Shown: positions 16,755 through 25,274, numbered from the stretch's first letter. The stretch is 37,221 nucleotides of DNA from a bacterium (GCA_017616555.1 JAFZXZ010000006.1:1-37221); one strand, 5' to 3'. A program made the numbers and translations. The notes: a model not told the origin generated them from the letters alone.

Positions 16755-17315
16755 TTACAGCGTCATGATCTCGTTGTCTTTGGCCTTGACCAGATCATCG
16801 ACTTTCTTGCTGAAGTTATCGGTTTCCACTTGCACGCTCTTTTCGCCCTGCTTGCGCTGGTCTTCGGTCAGGACTTTGTCCTTTTCCATCTTTTTCAGCT
16901 TCTCTATCGTGTCGCGGCGCAGGTTGCGCAGATTAACTTTCGTCTCTTCGCTGAACTTTTTGGTCAGCTTGGTAAGGTCGCGGCGGCGCTCTTCCGTCAG
17001 TTCGGGCATGGGCAGCCTGATGACGCGGCCGTCGTCCACAGGGGTGATGCCGATAGGAGAAGCCTGGATAGCGCGGCAGATGGACTGCACGCTGTTGACG
17101 TCAAACGGTTCTATCTTCAGCGTCCTGGGCTCCGGGACCGTAATGTTGGCCAAACTTTTGATGGGCGTCATGGCGCCGTAGTATTCGACCTTGATGTCCT
17201 CGACGAGGCCGGGGGAAGCCTTGCCGGTCCTGATCTCCTTGAATTGGTAAGTCAGGTGGTCCAGGGCCTTCTGCATGCTGACTTGCAGCTCTTTGATCTG
17301 GGCTTTGTAGGGCAT
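16755..17315 (-). CDS. frr: Ribosome recycling factor
   Basis: RRF splits post-termination 70S ribosomes together with EF-G. The 186-residue sequence fits the family along its whole length: an N-terminal helix, the LANITVPEPRTLKIEPFD segment, GRVIRLPMPELTEERRRDL, and the long C-terminal helices with RNLRRDTIEKLKK. I chose ATG at 17315. A GTG two codons upstream (17321) overlaps the AAGGAG ribosome-binding site, which is ideally placed 5 bases before the ATG. It heads an operon with the triple-STAS gene, nadE, the GspK-like gene and the PEP-CTERM gene. The usual neighbours pyrH and tsf are absent. Confidence 0.96.
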   Translation of the reverse strand: MPYKAQIKELQVSMQKALDHLTYQFKEIRTGKASPGLVEDIKVEYYGAMTPIKSLANITVPEPRTLKIEPFDVNSVQSICRAIQASPIGITPVDDGRVIRLPMPELTEERRRDLTKLTKKFSEETKVNLRNLRRDTIEKLKKMEKDKVLTEDQRKQGEKSVQVETDNFSKKVDDLVKAKDNEIMTL

Positions 17316-17353
17316 AGTCACTCCTTTTAGGTATGGGATTACATTATTTATAG

Positions 17354-17382
17354 ATTTTACTATTTAAGACGGATAGTGTCAA
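17354..17382 (-). promoter_or_regulatory. Promoter of the frr operon
   Basis: The minus strand has a perfect TTGACA (17382-17377), a 17-base spacer and TAAAAT (17359-17354), 38 bases before the frr ATG. It is the strongest sigma-70 type promoter in the window and probably drives the approximately 10-kb operon down to the terminator at 7422-7550. Confidence 0.75.
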
Positions 17383-17419
17383 CGCATCTTTCGGTTTCCA
17401 CAAGTATTGCTAGCGTTTT

Positions 17420-17439
17420 GGAAAAAGCTTCCTTTTTCC
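17420..17439. repeat. Perfect 8-bp inverted repeat between divergent frr and comM
   Basis: GGAAAAAG (17420-17427) and CTTTTTCC (17432-17439) flank a 4-base loop, 38 bases beyond the frr -35 box and 54 bases before comM. It has no following T-run, so it is not an obvious terminator. It could be an operator or chance. I see no convincing comM promoter or ribosome-binding site in this gap. Confidence 0.4.
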
Positions 17440-17493
17440 CCGGCCAAAGTTTTAAAATTACCCTAGCCTGCCCCCAACAAAATCATCAGCAAT

Positions 17494-19074
17494 ATGCTTA
17501 CAAAAGCTTATTCTTTCGCCTCCTACGGCTCCCAGGCCCGGCTCGTTACCATCGAGGTCAACATCTTCGACAAAGCTAACAGCGAATACGGCCTGGAATT
17601 GGAGGATGACAAACAATCGACTTCCATAATAGGCCTTCCCGACACCGCCGTCAGGGAAAGCAAAGAGAGAGTCCGCAGCGCCATCGTGCACGCCGGGCTG
17701 CGCTACCCCAAAGGCGAGATCATAATCAGCCTGGCGCCCGCCGACCTGAAAAAGCACGGTCCGGCATTTGACCTGCCGATCGCGCTCTGCCTGGCCGCCT
17801 GGTCCGGGCACCAGAAAGACCTTGACCCATCCTCAAACGAGAGCAAGATCGCCGCCATCGGGGAGCTCTCGCTGGATGGGAACCTGCGCTCCGTCAGGAA
17901 CGTCATCAGCTGCGCCGTGGCCGCCAAAAAGCTGGGTTTCCGCTACCTTATCGTCCCCAGCTATAACGCCAGGGAAGCCGCGCTGGTAAAGGATCTCGTC
18001 ATCATCCCGGCCGGCAGTTTCAAAGAGGCGCTGGAAGCTTATCTTGCGCCCGCAAAAAGCCCATCCGTAATTTTCGACCGCAATCTCCTGCTGGAGGCTT
18101 CCTTTGATTACGACTGCGATTTCAGCGAGATAAAGGGACAGCTCGCCGCCAGGAGGGCCGCCGAGATCGCGGCCGCCGGGGGCCACAATCTTCTGCTCTT
18201 CGGACCTCCCGGCTCAGGGAAAACATTGTTGGCCAGAAGATTGCCGACGATCCTGCCTCCCCTTAGCGAAGAGGAACTCATAGAGAGCATGCAGATCTAT
18301 TCGGCAAAGGGCCTCGTCCCTAAAGACATAAAATTGATGATACGGCGCCCCTTCAGGTCGCCTCACCACTCTGTCTCCCTCTCCGGCCTTATAGGCGGCG
18401 GGCTCCAGATCGAGCCGGGCGAAGTGTCTTTGGCCCACAACGGCGTTTTGTTTTTGGACGAATTCCCGGAGTTCGCCAAAAATGTGCTGGAAGCTTTGCG
18501 CCAACCCTTGGAAGACGGTTTCGTCAACATTGTGAGAGTGTCCGGTTCCGTCAGTTTCCCGGCCTCCTTCATGCTGGTGGCCGCCATGAATCCCTGCCCC
18601 TGCGGCTACCTGGGGCATCCTGTCAAAAAATGCAAATGCCCGCGCCGCGTTGTGGAAGCTTACCGCGCCCGCGTCTCCGGTCCTCTCATGGACCGCATCG
18701 ACATGCACGTGGAGATGCCTTTCGTCCCCTACGAAGAACTTACTGGCAAAGAGGCGCCGGAAAGCTCCAAGACCATAAGGGCGCGCTGCCTGAGAGCCAG
18801 AAGCGTGCAAATTGAGCGTTACAAGAAGACAAAACTGAGAAACAACGCTCAACTCAACAGCGCCGCCGCACAAAAATATTGCCCGCTCACGAAAGAAGCG
18901 GAAAGCGCGCTTAAGTTCGCCGTGACTAAAATGGCGCTTTCCGCCAGGACTTACACAAGGATACTGAGAGTGGCGCGCACTATAGCGGATCTGGCCAATA
19001 CGGAAAAAATAGAGGAGCGGCACATCCTGGAGGCGCTCCAGTTCAAGGGCTTCAAGGAAGACGCCCCGGGCTAA
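17494..19074 (+). CDS. comM: YifB/ComM family Mg-chelatase-like AAA+ ATPase
   Basis: ComM-type proteins are hexameric helicases that promote branch migration during integration of transforming DNA; YifB homologues also occur in bacteria not known to be competent. The 526 residues show the N-terminal ChlI-like domain (IIGLPDTAVRESKERVRSAI; HGPAFDLPIAL), Walker A GPPGSGKT (237-244), Walker B VLFLDE (318-323), and the RSPHHSVSLSGLIGGG motif. A four-Cys cluster (C368, C370, C380, C382 in NPCPCGYLGHP...KCKC) probably binds metal. The C-terminal helical domain begins around 400. Length and motif order are normal. There is no clear Shine-Dalgarno sequence. The TAA stop shares bases with the TAG stop of the convergent phosphatase gene. 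Confidence 0.93.
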   Translation: MLTKAYSFASYGSQARLVTIEVNIFDKANSEYGLELEDDKQSTSIIGLPDTAVRESKERVRSAIVHAGLRYPKGEIIISLAPADLKKHGPAFDLPIALCLAAWSGHQKDLDPSSNESKIAAIGELSLDGNLRSVRNVISCAVAAKKLGFRYLIVPSYNAREAALVKDLVIIPAGSFKEALEAYLAPAKSPSVIFDRNLLLEASFDYDCDFSEIKGQLAARRAAEIAAAGGHNLLLFGPPGSGKTLLARRLPTILPPLSEEELIESMQIYSAKGLVPKDIKLMIRRPFRSPHHSVSLSGLIGGGLQIEPGEVSLAHNGVLFLDEFPEFAKNVLEALRQPLEDGFVNIVRVSGSVSFPASFMLVAAMNPCPCGYLGHPVKKCKCPRRVVEAYRARVSGPLMDRIDMHVEMPFVPYEELTGKEAPESSKTIRARCLRARSVQIERYKKTKLRNNAQLNSAAAQKYCPLTKEAESALKFAVTKMALSARTYTRILRVARTIADLANTEKIEERHILEALQFKGFKEDAPG

Positions 19075-20528
19075 CTGATCTTGACGGCTACGAGCGTGAC
19101 GTCGTCGTAGGGCGGTTCTCCCTCGGTGAATTTGGCCAGGCGCCCCTGGATCGATTGGAGAGCTTCGTAGGGGGAAAGATTTCTGGCGTTCTCCAAGGCC
19201 ACGGACAATCTTTCGCGCGTGAACTCTTCTTTCTTGCGGTTCAAAGCCTCCACGGCGCCGTCGGTGTAGAAAAGGACCATGTCGCCTTTCTGGAGCTGGT
19301 AGGCGGTGTCCTTGATGGACTGGCTGAAAATATCGCTCTCAAGAATCGAGAGGACCATGCCCCTGTTCTCGCAAGTTACGACCGGCTCATGCCCCAAGGC
19401 CGCTAGGAAGGGCTCGTGCCCGGCTTCCGCGCAGAGCATTTCGCCGGTTCTGGTGTTGATGACGGCGTAAGAGGCCGTGACGAACATTTCCTCGGGGATC
19501 AGCTGGATAAGGTGCGTATTGAGGTCGGTCAGAAGTTTCGCGGGCGAAAGGACGTTTTTAGAGAGCGCAGACATCAAAGCCCGGGTGGACGCCATGACAA
19601 GCCCGGCCGGAATGCCTTTGCCGGAAACGTCCGCCACCAGAATGCCCAAGTGATCCTCGTCCACTTCGATGAAGTCGAAGTAATCCCCGCCCACGCGGTA
19701 AGCGGTCTTGTAGAAAGCCTCCGCTTCCACGATCCCCATCTGCGCCCTCGATTTCGGCAGAAGATGGCTCTGGATGCTGGCGGCCGTCTCAAGCTGGGAA
19801 TCGACGCTGGCCTTCTCCCTCACGCCTTCGATCATGGTGAGATAATTGAGCGTCCAGCTTACGATCTCGGACATGCCGTGGGCCAACTCTATGTCCTCGC
19901 TGTCAAACTGGGCTTTGCGCTCCTTGTTGGCTATGACAAGAACGCCCGTGACGGCGCCCTGGGAGCGGACCGGCACAATGAGCATTCCTGAGAGGGCGTA
20001 AACTTTGTAGCGCACCTTTTCCTCGCACTCCTTCCTTCCGAAAACGACGACGCGTTTCTGATCGACGGCCGGAGCGAAAGGCGTCACGTGCAGAGGGAAG
20101 GAAGTGTTTTTCAAATACTCCTCAAGTTTGGCGTCGTTGCCGGCCACAAGCTTCAGCTTTTCTTCGCTGATGTCGAGGCAGCTCGGGAAAAGCCCGGAGC
20201 ATTCGGAAAGGCGCAATGTCCCCTGCTCCCTGTCATAGGAAAAATAGGCGGCGCAGCCGCTGGCGAAACTTTTTTTGGCGGACAGAGTGAAATGCTTCAA
20301 GAGAGCGGCCTTCAGCTCCCCGCTGTTGGCGTTCTTGTCCTCGAAGTACGTCCTGACCGTTTGGGAGACGTGGCCGAAGAGCGTGACCAAACTTTCTTCC
20401 GCTTCCTTGACGCGCTCGGCGTGCTTTTCAGCCTTCCTCGCCAGCCTTTTGGCGCGAGCCGCCTTCACTAATGCGAAAAGAAAGAGAAAAGCCAGCAGAA
20501 CGGAAATGGCAATCGGAAGATAATTCAT
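19071..20528 (-). CDS. Membrane-anchored SpoIIE/RsbU-type PP2C phosphatase with GAF-like sensor
   Basis: Such phosphatases dephosphorylate STAS antagonists and so start partner switching. The 485-residue protein has one N-terminal membrane helix (about 5-23), a charged coiled segment (24-48), a GAF-like domain (about 75-230, with LIVPVRSQGAVTGVLVIANK) and a C-terminal PPM/SpoIIE domain (about 245-485). Metal-binding acidic motifs are present: GGDYFD (D282), VADVSGKG (D300), FYTDGAVEA (D423) and PPYDDVTLV (D475/D476). It follows the STAS gene at 20551 by 22 bases, the classic phosphatase-antagonist pairing. The 3' end overlaps the comM stop by four bases, leaving no room for a terminator between them. 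The input signal is unknown. Confidence 0.92.
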   Translation of the reverse strand: MNYLPIAISVLLAFLFLFALVKAARAKRLARKAEKHAERVKEAEESLVTLFGHVSQTVRTYFEDKNANSGELKAALLKHFTLSAKKSFASGCAAYFSYDREQGTLRLSECSGLFPSCLDISEEKLKLVAGNDAKLEEYLKNTSFPLHVTPFAPAVDQKRVVVFGRKECEEKVRYKVYALSGMLIVPVRSQGAVTGVLVIANKERKAQFDSEDIELAHGMSEIVSWTLNYLTMIEGVREKASVDSQLETAASIQSHLLPKSRAQMGIVEAEAFYKTAYRVGGDYFDFIEVDEDHLGILVADVSGKGIPAGLVMASTRALMSALSKNVLSPAKLLTDLNTHLIQLIPEEMFVTASYAVINTRTGEMLCAEAGHEPFLAALGHEPVVTCENRGMVLSILESDIFSQSIKDTAYQLQKGDMVLFYTDGAVEALNRKKEEFTRERLSVALENARNLSPYEALQSIQGRLAKFTEGEPPYDDVTLVAVKIS

Positions 20529-20550
20529 CGCGAAAGCCCTCGGAACTGAT

Positions 20551-21039
20551 TCAACGCTGCTGCTTGAGGAATTCGACCACGTCCTTGAATTCCACAGCGT
20601 TGCGCTCGTTTATTTTTGAAAGGGTGAGGTGAGCGTCCAGCATAAGGTCGGTTATTTCGACCTTGTCATGGGCTTTGCTGGCGATGGGAGAATAGTCGCC
20701 TCCTTCGCCGGGAACAGCGTCCCTGATGTCAAGGATGTTTTGGAGGCCGAGCGTCGTGAAAATGTTCCTGACATGATCGGAAACATTGAAAAGCTTCAGC
20801 ATGCTCTCGCCTTCTTTTTTCGACTTCATGCAAAGGGCGACCAAGGTCCCGATGAAGGTGGAGTCCAGCGTTTCGCAGCTCGCAAGGTCGATGAATACGC
20901 CCAGGCCCTCGTCGAGGCTTTTCTTGACAAAATCACGGAAATCAGCAACGGTCTGGAACGTCCCGCGCCCGAAGATCTTTATGTAGGCAGTCCCGTTGGC
21001 GACGGCCGCCTCTATTCTGTTGTTGCTGTGTCCGATCAT
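20551..21039 (-). CDS. STAS-domain anti-sigma factor antagonist-like protein
   Basis: The 162-residue soluble protein has a STAS domain at about 8-115: AYIKIFGRGTF, a VFIDLASCETLDSTFIGTL segment, then LFNVSDHVRNIFTTLGL. The Asp-Ser-Thr at 59-61 matches the phosphorylation motif of SpoIIAA/RsbV, making S60 the likely acceptor. A C-terminal extension (about 116-162) is rich in charged residues. It has an excellent GGAGG site and its own promoter, and it is followed at once by the SpoIIE-type phosphatase. Together they look like the phosphatase and antagonist of a partner-switching system; the anti-sigma kinase is not in the window. Confidence 0.88.
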   Translation of the reverse strand: MIGHSNNRIEAAVANGTAYIKIFGRGTFQTVADFRDFVKKSLDEGLGVFIDLASCETLDSTFIGTLVALCMKSKKEGESMLKLFNVSDHVRNIFTTLGLQNILDIRDAVPGEGGDYSPIASKAHDKVEITDLMLDAHLTLSKINERNAVEFKDVVEFLKQQR

Positions 21040-21063
21040 ACTTTATTCCTCCAAAGCCTTTAC

Positions 21064-21092
21064 ATAGTAGCAAAAGTCAAAAAAATACTCAA
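21064..21092 (-). promoter_or_regulatory. Promoter of the STAS-phosphatase pair
   Basis: The minus strand has TTGAGT (21092-21087), a 17-base spacer and TACTAT (21069-21064), 24 bases before the STAS start codon. It lies in the 60-base gap after the membrane module, so the signalling pair may be transcribed separately from it or in addition to read-through. Confidence 0.5.
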
Positions 21093-21099
21093 ATAGCGG

Positions 21100-21936
21100 C
21101 TACATCTGAGAAATAAGCAACCACTCCGCCATCAGGAAGTGGACGCGCTCAATAAGGGCGGAAAGCCTGGACATGAAGGTGTTGCCAAAGAAGGCGCCCA
21201 AGGCGATCATCAGGTACCAGCGGCCTATCTTCGAACTGCTTTTCACGATCGTGTTCTTGTTGCCGAAGGCGAAGAAGAAGTACATCAAAACGGAGACTGT
21301 GCCAATCACGAAAATGGCGTTCTCGCAGCCGGCGTAGAAGCGGTCCAATAACGTCGCGCCCGGCATGACGTATTCGGACGGGCAGACGTTCTTGAAGGTG
21401 CCTGTTATCTGGGGAATGAGCTGGTTGAAAGTGTCCTTGAAAGCAAGTCCGGCTCCGGCGCCCAATGATATGCACATGGCGATGCGGCTGACCCAGAAAT
21501 ATTTTTTGCTGTACTGGAAATACCAGAGCAATCCGATAACGCCCGCGAAGATCAAAGCGATCGTTGCCGCGTCGCTGCCGCTCCAGCCGTTCTGGCTCAC
21601 GTTGACAATGGCTTTCTTAATGGGAACGAGCCACTGGCTGTAAAGGTTCTGGCGCATGACCACGGCGCAGCTGTACCCGGTGGCGCAGCCAAGAAGGGCG
21701 TGCTCGAAGAAGCGGTAGAAGGGATTTTCCTTGAAAAGGAAACTGTAAACAGCGATGCAGGAAAGAGCCGCGACCCAGGTCTGCAGACGGTAAACGCCGA
21801 GGTTCGGAAGGTCGAGGTCTTTCACTCTGGCGGCAACGGTTGGCATGCTCCCGGCCCTGAATTCGCCCCAGATCGCCAAGCCGAGGACCAGTACGCCAAG
21901 GATCATCCAGAAGATCTTACCTGTGAATTTTGACAT
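21100..21936 (-). CDS. Seven-helix inner-membrane protein of unknown function (module gene 4)
   Basis: I do not recognise this 278-residue protein. It has about seven hydrophobic segments: roughly 7-25, 51-68, 76-94, 121-140, 149-166, 205-223 and 240-258. Conserved-looking loops include ENPFYRFFEHALLGCATGY between helices 2 and 3, and NKNTIVKSSSKIGRWYLMIALGAFFGNTF near the sixth and seventh. No enzyme motif is evident. It has a strong AAGGAGG site and starts 12 bases after the preceding membrane-protein gene, so it belongs to the four-gene module 21100-25250. A channel or scaffold role is possible but unproven. Confidence 0.75.
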   Translation of the reverse strand: MSKFTGKIFWMILGVLVLGLAIWGEFRAGSMPTVAARVKDLDLPNLGVYRLQTWVAALSCIAVYSFLFKENPFYRFFEHALLGCATGYSCAVVMRQNLYSQWLVPIKKAIVNVSQNGWSGSDAATIALIFAGVIGLLWYFQYSKKYFWVSRIAMCISLGAGAGLAFKDTFNQLIPQITGTFKNVCPSEYVMPGATLLDRFYAGCENAIFVIGTVSVLMYFFFAFGNKNTIVKSSSKIGRWYLMIALGAFFGNTFMSRLSALIERVHFLMAEWLLISQM

Positions 21937-21948
21937 GATCAGCCCTCC

Positions 21949-22830
21949 TTATGCCCTTCCCTTGCGCGATTGCAGTTTCGACATGAACATGGCGAAATTG
22001 CTGATGAGAATGGAAACGACCACGAAAAGCGTCGCGAAAGACTGGACGCTCACGGTCTTGGTGCCGATGCCCGTTTCCCCTACGATGCCGGCTTCCATAA
22101 CGCGCTTCTCGTAAGCCGCCGCGCCAGCCGCGCCGGCTAAGAGCCCGCAGAGCTGACCTGAGTCGAGGTACGGGTAAGCCGTCGAGCTTTCGATGCCGGC
22201 GGAGCCCGCCGCCAAAGGCGTTCCGTAAACGGACTGCACGAAGCCAATCCAGGGGATGCCGCCCCAGGAATAGGCCACGCGGTAAATTAGAGAAACGTCA
22301 GCGATGGAGCGGAAGTTCTTCATCATCGGGATCTCGTTGAGGTCGCGCCCGTTGATGTCTTTGACAACGAAGCCGTGGATATCCTTGGCTAAGCTTTGCA
22401 GCGTCACGCCGCCGGCGTTGACGATCGCCTGGAACATGACGTAGTCTTCGCCGTCAACTTTGTTCATCTTTTTGGCGACCTCGTCCAGGACCTGGCGTCC
22501 CAGCTTCTGGCCTTCCACGTTCGTCGTCCAGGTCACGACCATGAATTTTATGTTGCGGGCGAAGAGATGCTGGATGACGGCCTTGAACTGGCCTTCGCAT
22601 TCGCCGCGGTTGCCTGCGCCGTAGTCGCAGTCAATAAGAACCGCTTTGTCGGGCGGCAGGCTTTCTATCCTGTCATAAAGCTTGCCTACCCAGACGGGGT
22701 TCGGCACGGGCATCTTCACCTGGACCATTTCGAAACCGATGACGACCACGGCGAAGAGCGCGTAGAGGATCCTGGGATCGCAGAACTGGATCCTGTCCCA
22801 AAGCGAGCGTTTTTTGTTTTCAGGAGCCAT
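21949..22830 (-). CDS. Two-helix membrane protein with a large soluble domain, unknown function (module gene 3)
   Basis: The 293-residue protein has a membrane helix at about 19-37 and another at 263-283. The soluble domain between them is probably extracytoplasmic by topology. It contains alternating strands and helices (KAVLIDCDYGAGNRGE, NIKFMVVTWT, QAIVNAGGV) that suggest an alpha/beta fold, and a Gly/Ala-rich GLLAGAAGAAAYE stretch before the second helix. I cannot assign a family. It starts 2 bases after the stop of the 546-residue gene, which implies translational coupling in the module. Confidence 0.75.
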   Translation of the reverse strand: MAPENKKRSLWDRIQFCDPRILYALFAVVVIGFEMVQVKMPVPNPVWVGKLYDRIESLPPDKAVLIDCDYGAGNRGECEGQFKAVIQHLFARNIKFMVVTWTTNVEGQKLGRQVLDEVAKKMNKVDGEDYVMFQAIVNAGGVTLQSLAKDIHGFVVKDINGRDLNEIPMMKNFRSIADVSLIYRVAYSWGGIPWIGFVQSVYGTPLAAGSAGIESSTAYPYLDSGQLCGLLAGAAGAAAYEKRVMEAGIVGETGIGTKTVSVQSFATLFVVVSILISNFAMFMSKLQSRKGRA

Positions 22831-22832
22831 AA

Positions 22833-24473
22833 CTAATCCACCGATGAATATACGCTGTTATCGAGTCCGAGCCAGATTCGCAAAGATATCGCCACGCTGC
22901 CAATCAGCGTTCCAATCAAGACCGCACGGTAGGCCGCGGCGTTCAAAACGCTCAGGAGTTTAGAGGAGAGCCAGGGCAGCTGAAGGAGCTTCCAGCTTTC
23001 GGGAACAAGCGAGGCCAAGAGTTCGCCGATCGGCATCTGGCCGACCATGCAGACAATGGCCGCCGCCATCAGGAAGCCGGCCTCCAGGCTCCTGACCTTG
23101 AAGGAACGGTAGGCCGCGCTGATCATGTAGAAAGTGATCATCGAGAAGACCGCGCTGCCCATGGGCGCCTGAATGGCGTTGAACAAAAAGTCGAAGGAGG
23201 TCTTCCAGATCGTGCCTTTCGCCTCGTCAGTCTGGCCCTTCAGGGCGCAGACGATCATGACGGCCAGGAAGATCAGAAAGACCGCGCTGTAGCCAGCGTT
23301 CTTCAAAAAGTTTCTCATGGGCGCGCCGCCGCCGGGAAGTTTTTCCTCGCCAACGGGCGCGTTGTAGTTCAAAGCGCTCTGGTAGATCTTCTTTCCGTGG
23401 AAAAGCATCAGGTTTATCATGGCGATGAAGATCGCGAACGAGCCCACGACCGTCAAAAACTTGCCGGCCCACTCGGTGCCGTAGGAAAGGTACGTCGGCC
23501 TGGGCGAGGCGCCCACTTTCTTATAGACCGTCATCTCGGGAGCCAGGGGCTCGCCGTCGCCCTTGTCGCGCAAATTTACCGCACAGAGCGTCGTTTCGTA
23601 AGGCGAATCGATGGGGCGGCCTTTCTGCATCTTTTTCGTGCCGAGATAAAGTATTCCGTCGCTGACGTCCATTCTGCCGCCGGCGTAAATTGTGTCGTTC
23701 GTGCCGTTGCCGGCGGGCGCTTTCCAACTCTTGGGCGTCCAACCGTCCCCCGCCTTCCTGAACTCTGTGATCTCCCTGTCCATGACATAGACGAGGACCG
23801 GAGCGTCCCCTTCTTTGTAAACGTCGAAAGCGTTGGGGGATTTTTCCGTCAGGGTGGAAGGCACAAGAGGAACGGCGTCAAGAGTCAGATGCTTGAGGTC
23901 CGGTCCGGCCGCGTGCCAGACGCGGTAAGTCATGGTGAAAAGGTAAACGTCCCAATTGCCTCCCTTATAGTCGGCGGCAAAACTCTTGATGCGGTCGGGA
24001 ATCTGGCCGTTGGGCGCGTTCTCGAAAGTTTTAAAGACATCGTTGGTGGAAAGGACCACCGGGCCTTTCTTCTTGAAATTCTGGCCGTCGTCGGAGCTCA
24101 CGGCGTAGCAGAGCACGGGCTCCTTTTCGTTCTGGCCGAGGTAGAGGAGCGTCAGGCCTTCCGGCGTAATGGCACAATCCGGCTCAACCAAGCCGTACTG
24201 ATCGAATTTCAAAAAGAGTGAGCGCTGCAGGCAGGGTTTTGGATCCTTTTTCCATTTGCCGGCGCTTTTGACCATGCGGCCTATGATCCCGCGGCCCTTG
24301 TAGTAATTGCCGACGTAGAACTGCAGCTTCTTCCCGTCCTTTTCGACGCAGACAGGGCTTCCGACTTCATAGGAGTCGAATTCGCCGCCCACTTTCTCCG
24401 GCAGGATGTACTCCAAGAAGAAGTACAAGCCGACCAGGAAGGCGATTATCTTTAGAACATTGCGTTTACTCAT
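22833..24473 (-). CDS. Large membrane protein with propeller-like ectodomain and five C-terminal helices, unknown function (module gene 2)
   Basis: The 546-residue protein has an N-terminal anchor helix (8-24) and an ectodomain of about 300 residues. Spaced motifs in the ectodomain (YAVSSDDGQNF, GILYLGTKKM) recall sialidase-like or other beta-propellers. The remainder has about five membrane helices (338-358, 395-412, 434-454, 463-482, 514-534). The C-terminal part contains AAYRSFKVRSLEAGFLMAAA, VGQMPIGELL and SLRIWLGLD. I recall these from conserved but unnamed membrane proteins of other phyla, from memory only. It sits 6 bases after the DUF6754-like gene and 2 before the next. No catalytic motif is seen. 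Confidence 0.75.
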   Translation of the reverse strand: MSKRNVLKIIAFLVGLYFFLEYILPEKVGGEFDSYEVGSPVCVEKDGKKLQFYVGNYYKGRGIIGRMVKSAGKWKKDPKPCLQRSLFLKFDQYGLVEPDCAITPEGLTLLYLGQNEKEPVLCYAVSSDDGQNFKKKGPVVLSTNDVFKTFENAPNGQIPDRIKSFAADYKGGNWDVYLFTMTYRVWHAAGPDLKHLTLDAVPLVPSTLTEKSPNAFDVYKEGDAPVLVYVMDREITEFRKAGDGWTPKSWKAPAGNGTNDTIYAGGRMDVSDGILYLGTKKMQKGRPIDSPYETTLCAVNLRDKGDGEPLAPEMTVYKKVGASPRPTYLSYGTEWAGKFLTVVGSFAIFIAMINLMLFHGKKIYQSALNYNAPVGEEKLPGGGAPMRNFLKNAGYSAVFLIFLAVMIVCALKGQTDEAKGTIWKTSFDFLFNAIQAPMGSAVFSMITFYMISAAYRSFKVRSLEAGFLMAAAIVCMVGQMPIGELLASLVPESWKLLQLPWLSSKLLSVLNAAAYRAVLIGTLIGSVAISLRIWLGLDNSVYSSVD

Positions 24474-24479
24474 ACAAAT

Positions 24480-25250
24480 TTACCACTGCAGCAAAAGGCG
24501 AAGGTAGTCGGATTTCTGGAAGATCGTAAGCAGCAAGCTGCCGAGGACGATGAGGATCAGAAGCACTAATTTCGAATAGTCCTGTCCGACCAAACTTCCC
24601 GTCAGCACGGGATCCCGGTTGAAGTAGGCGCCGGCGGCGTAAAACTCTTCGCCGAAGACCGTATAGTCGCAGGAGACCATGAAGAAAGGCACCTGGTAGA
24701 AACTCGGCGTGCAGGCGATCTGGAAAGCGCCGGCCTGCTGGCCCGCTTCCGCCAGCATCATGGATTCGAAGCCGTAAGTGCCGAACATGAAGTTGGCGCC
24801 CACATGCTCGCGCTTGATCCAGCCCGCGATGCCGGCGCCCAGGGCCGACTGGTTGCTTGACATGTACCTAAGGCAGTCTTCGACCGCGAACATGCCTTCC
24901 TTGCCCATAGCCGCATATCCGTCCTTCCAGAATTCCTCCGCCATGGCGTAAGCGAGAGGCTGGGCTAAGGGGACGTAAACCGGCATCGAGAGTTTGGCAG
25001 CTTTCCTTACCACGTAGCCCATGACGGCCAGGGAGCAGAAAAGATTGACGGAGAGGTCGTCGAAGCCCAAATTGAACATAATGGGCCTGTCCTCCTCCGC
25101 AGCTCTTCCTATGGCGTCGTCAATGACCTTGAGCCCGTTGATGGGGCGCAGAAAAACTTCCTTGCCCCTCTTCGTCAGCATTATCATGGTGATAATGAAG
25201 CCGGAAAAGAGCAGAATGAATATTATTATGGGCAGCGTTGCGTGATCCAT
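24480..25250 (-). CDS. DUF6754-like membrane protein (module gene 1)
   Basis: The 256-residue protein has a membrane helix near each end (about 5-25 and 229-247) enclosing a soluble domain. Its landmarks are FLRPINGLKVIDDAIGRAAEEDRPIMFNLGFDD, of which INGLKVIDDAIGRA is the most telling, then MPVYVPLAQPLAYAMAEEF, ANFMFGTYGFESMMLAEAGQ, GAFQIA, and QVPFFMVSCDYTVFGEEFYA followed by GSLVGQDYSKL. This pattern matches what I remember of the uncharacterised DUF6754 family. The gene heads the four-gene membrane operon. A GGAG site precedes the ATG, and a TTGGCC-N17-TATAAT promoter lies upstream. The biochemical role is unknown. Confidence 0.7.
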   Translation of the reverse strand: MDHATLPIIIFILLFSGFIITMIMLTKRGKEVFLRPINGLKVIDDAIGRAAEEDRPIMFNLGFDDLSVNLFCSLAVMGYVVRKAAKLSMPVYVPLAQPLAYAMAEEFWKDGYAAMGKEGMFAVEDCLRYMSSNQSALGAGIAGWIKREHVGANFMFGTYGFESMMLAEAGQQAGAFQIACTPSFYQVPFFMVSCDYTVFGEEFYAAGAYFNRDPVLTGSLVGQDYSKLVLLILIVLGSLLLTIFQKSDYLRLLLQW

Positions 25251-25274
25251 ACTTTCTCCAGTAATCAGTAGGCG

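Noticed and set aside
17316..17321. GTG start of frr
   Set aside because: The GTG overlaps the AAGGAG site, and the ATG two codons later is correctly spaced.
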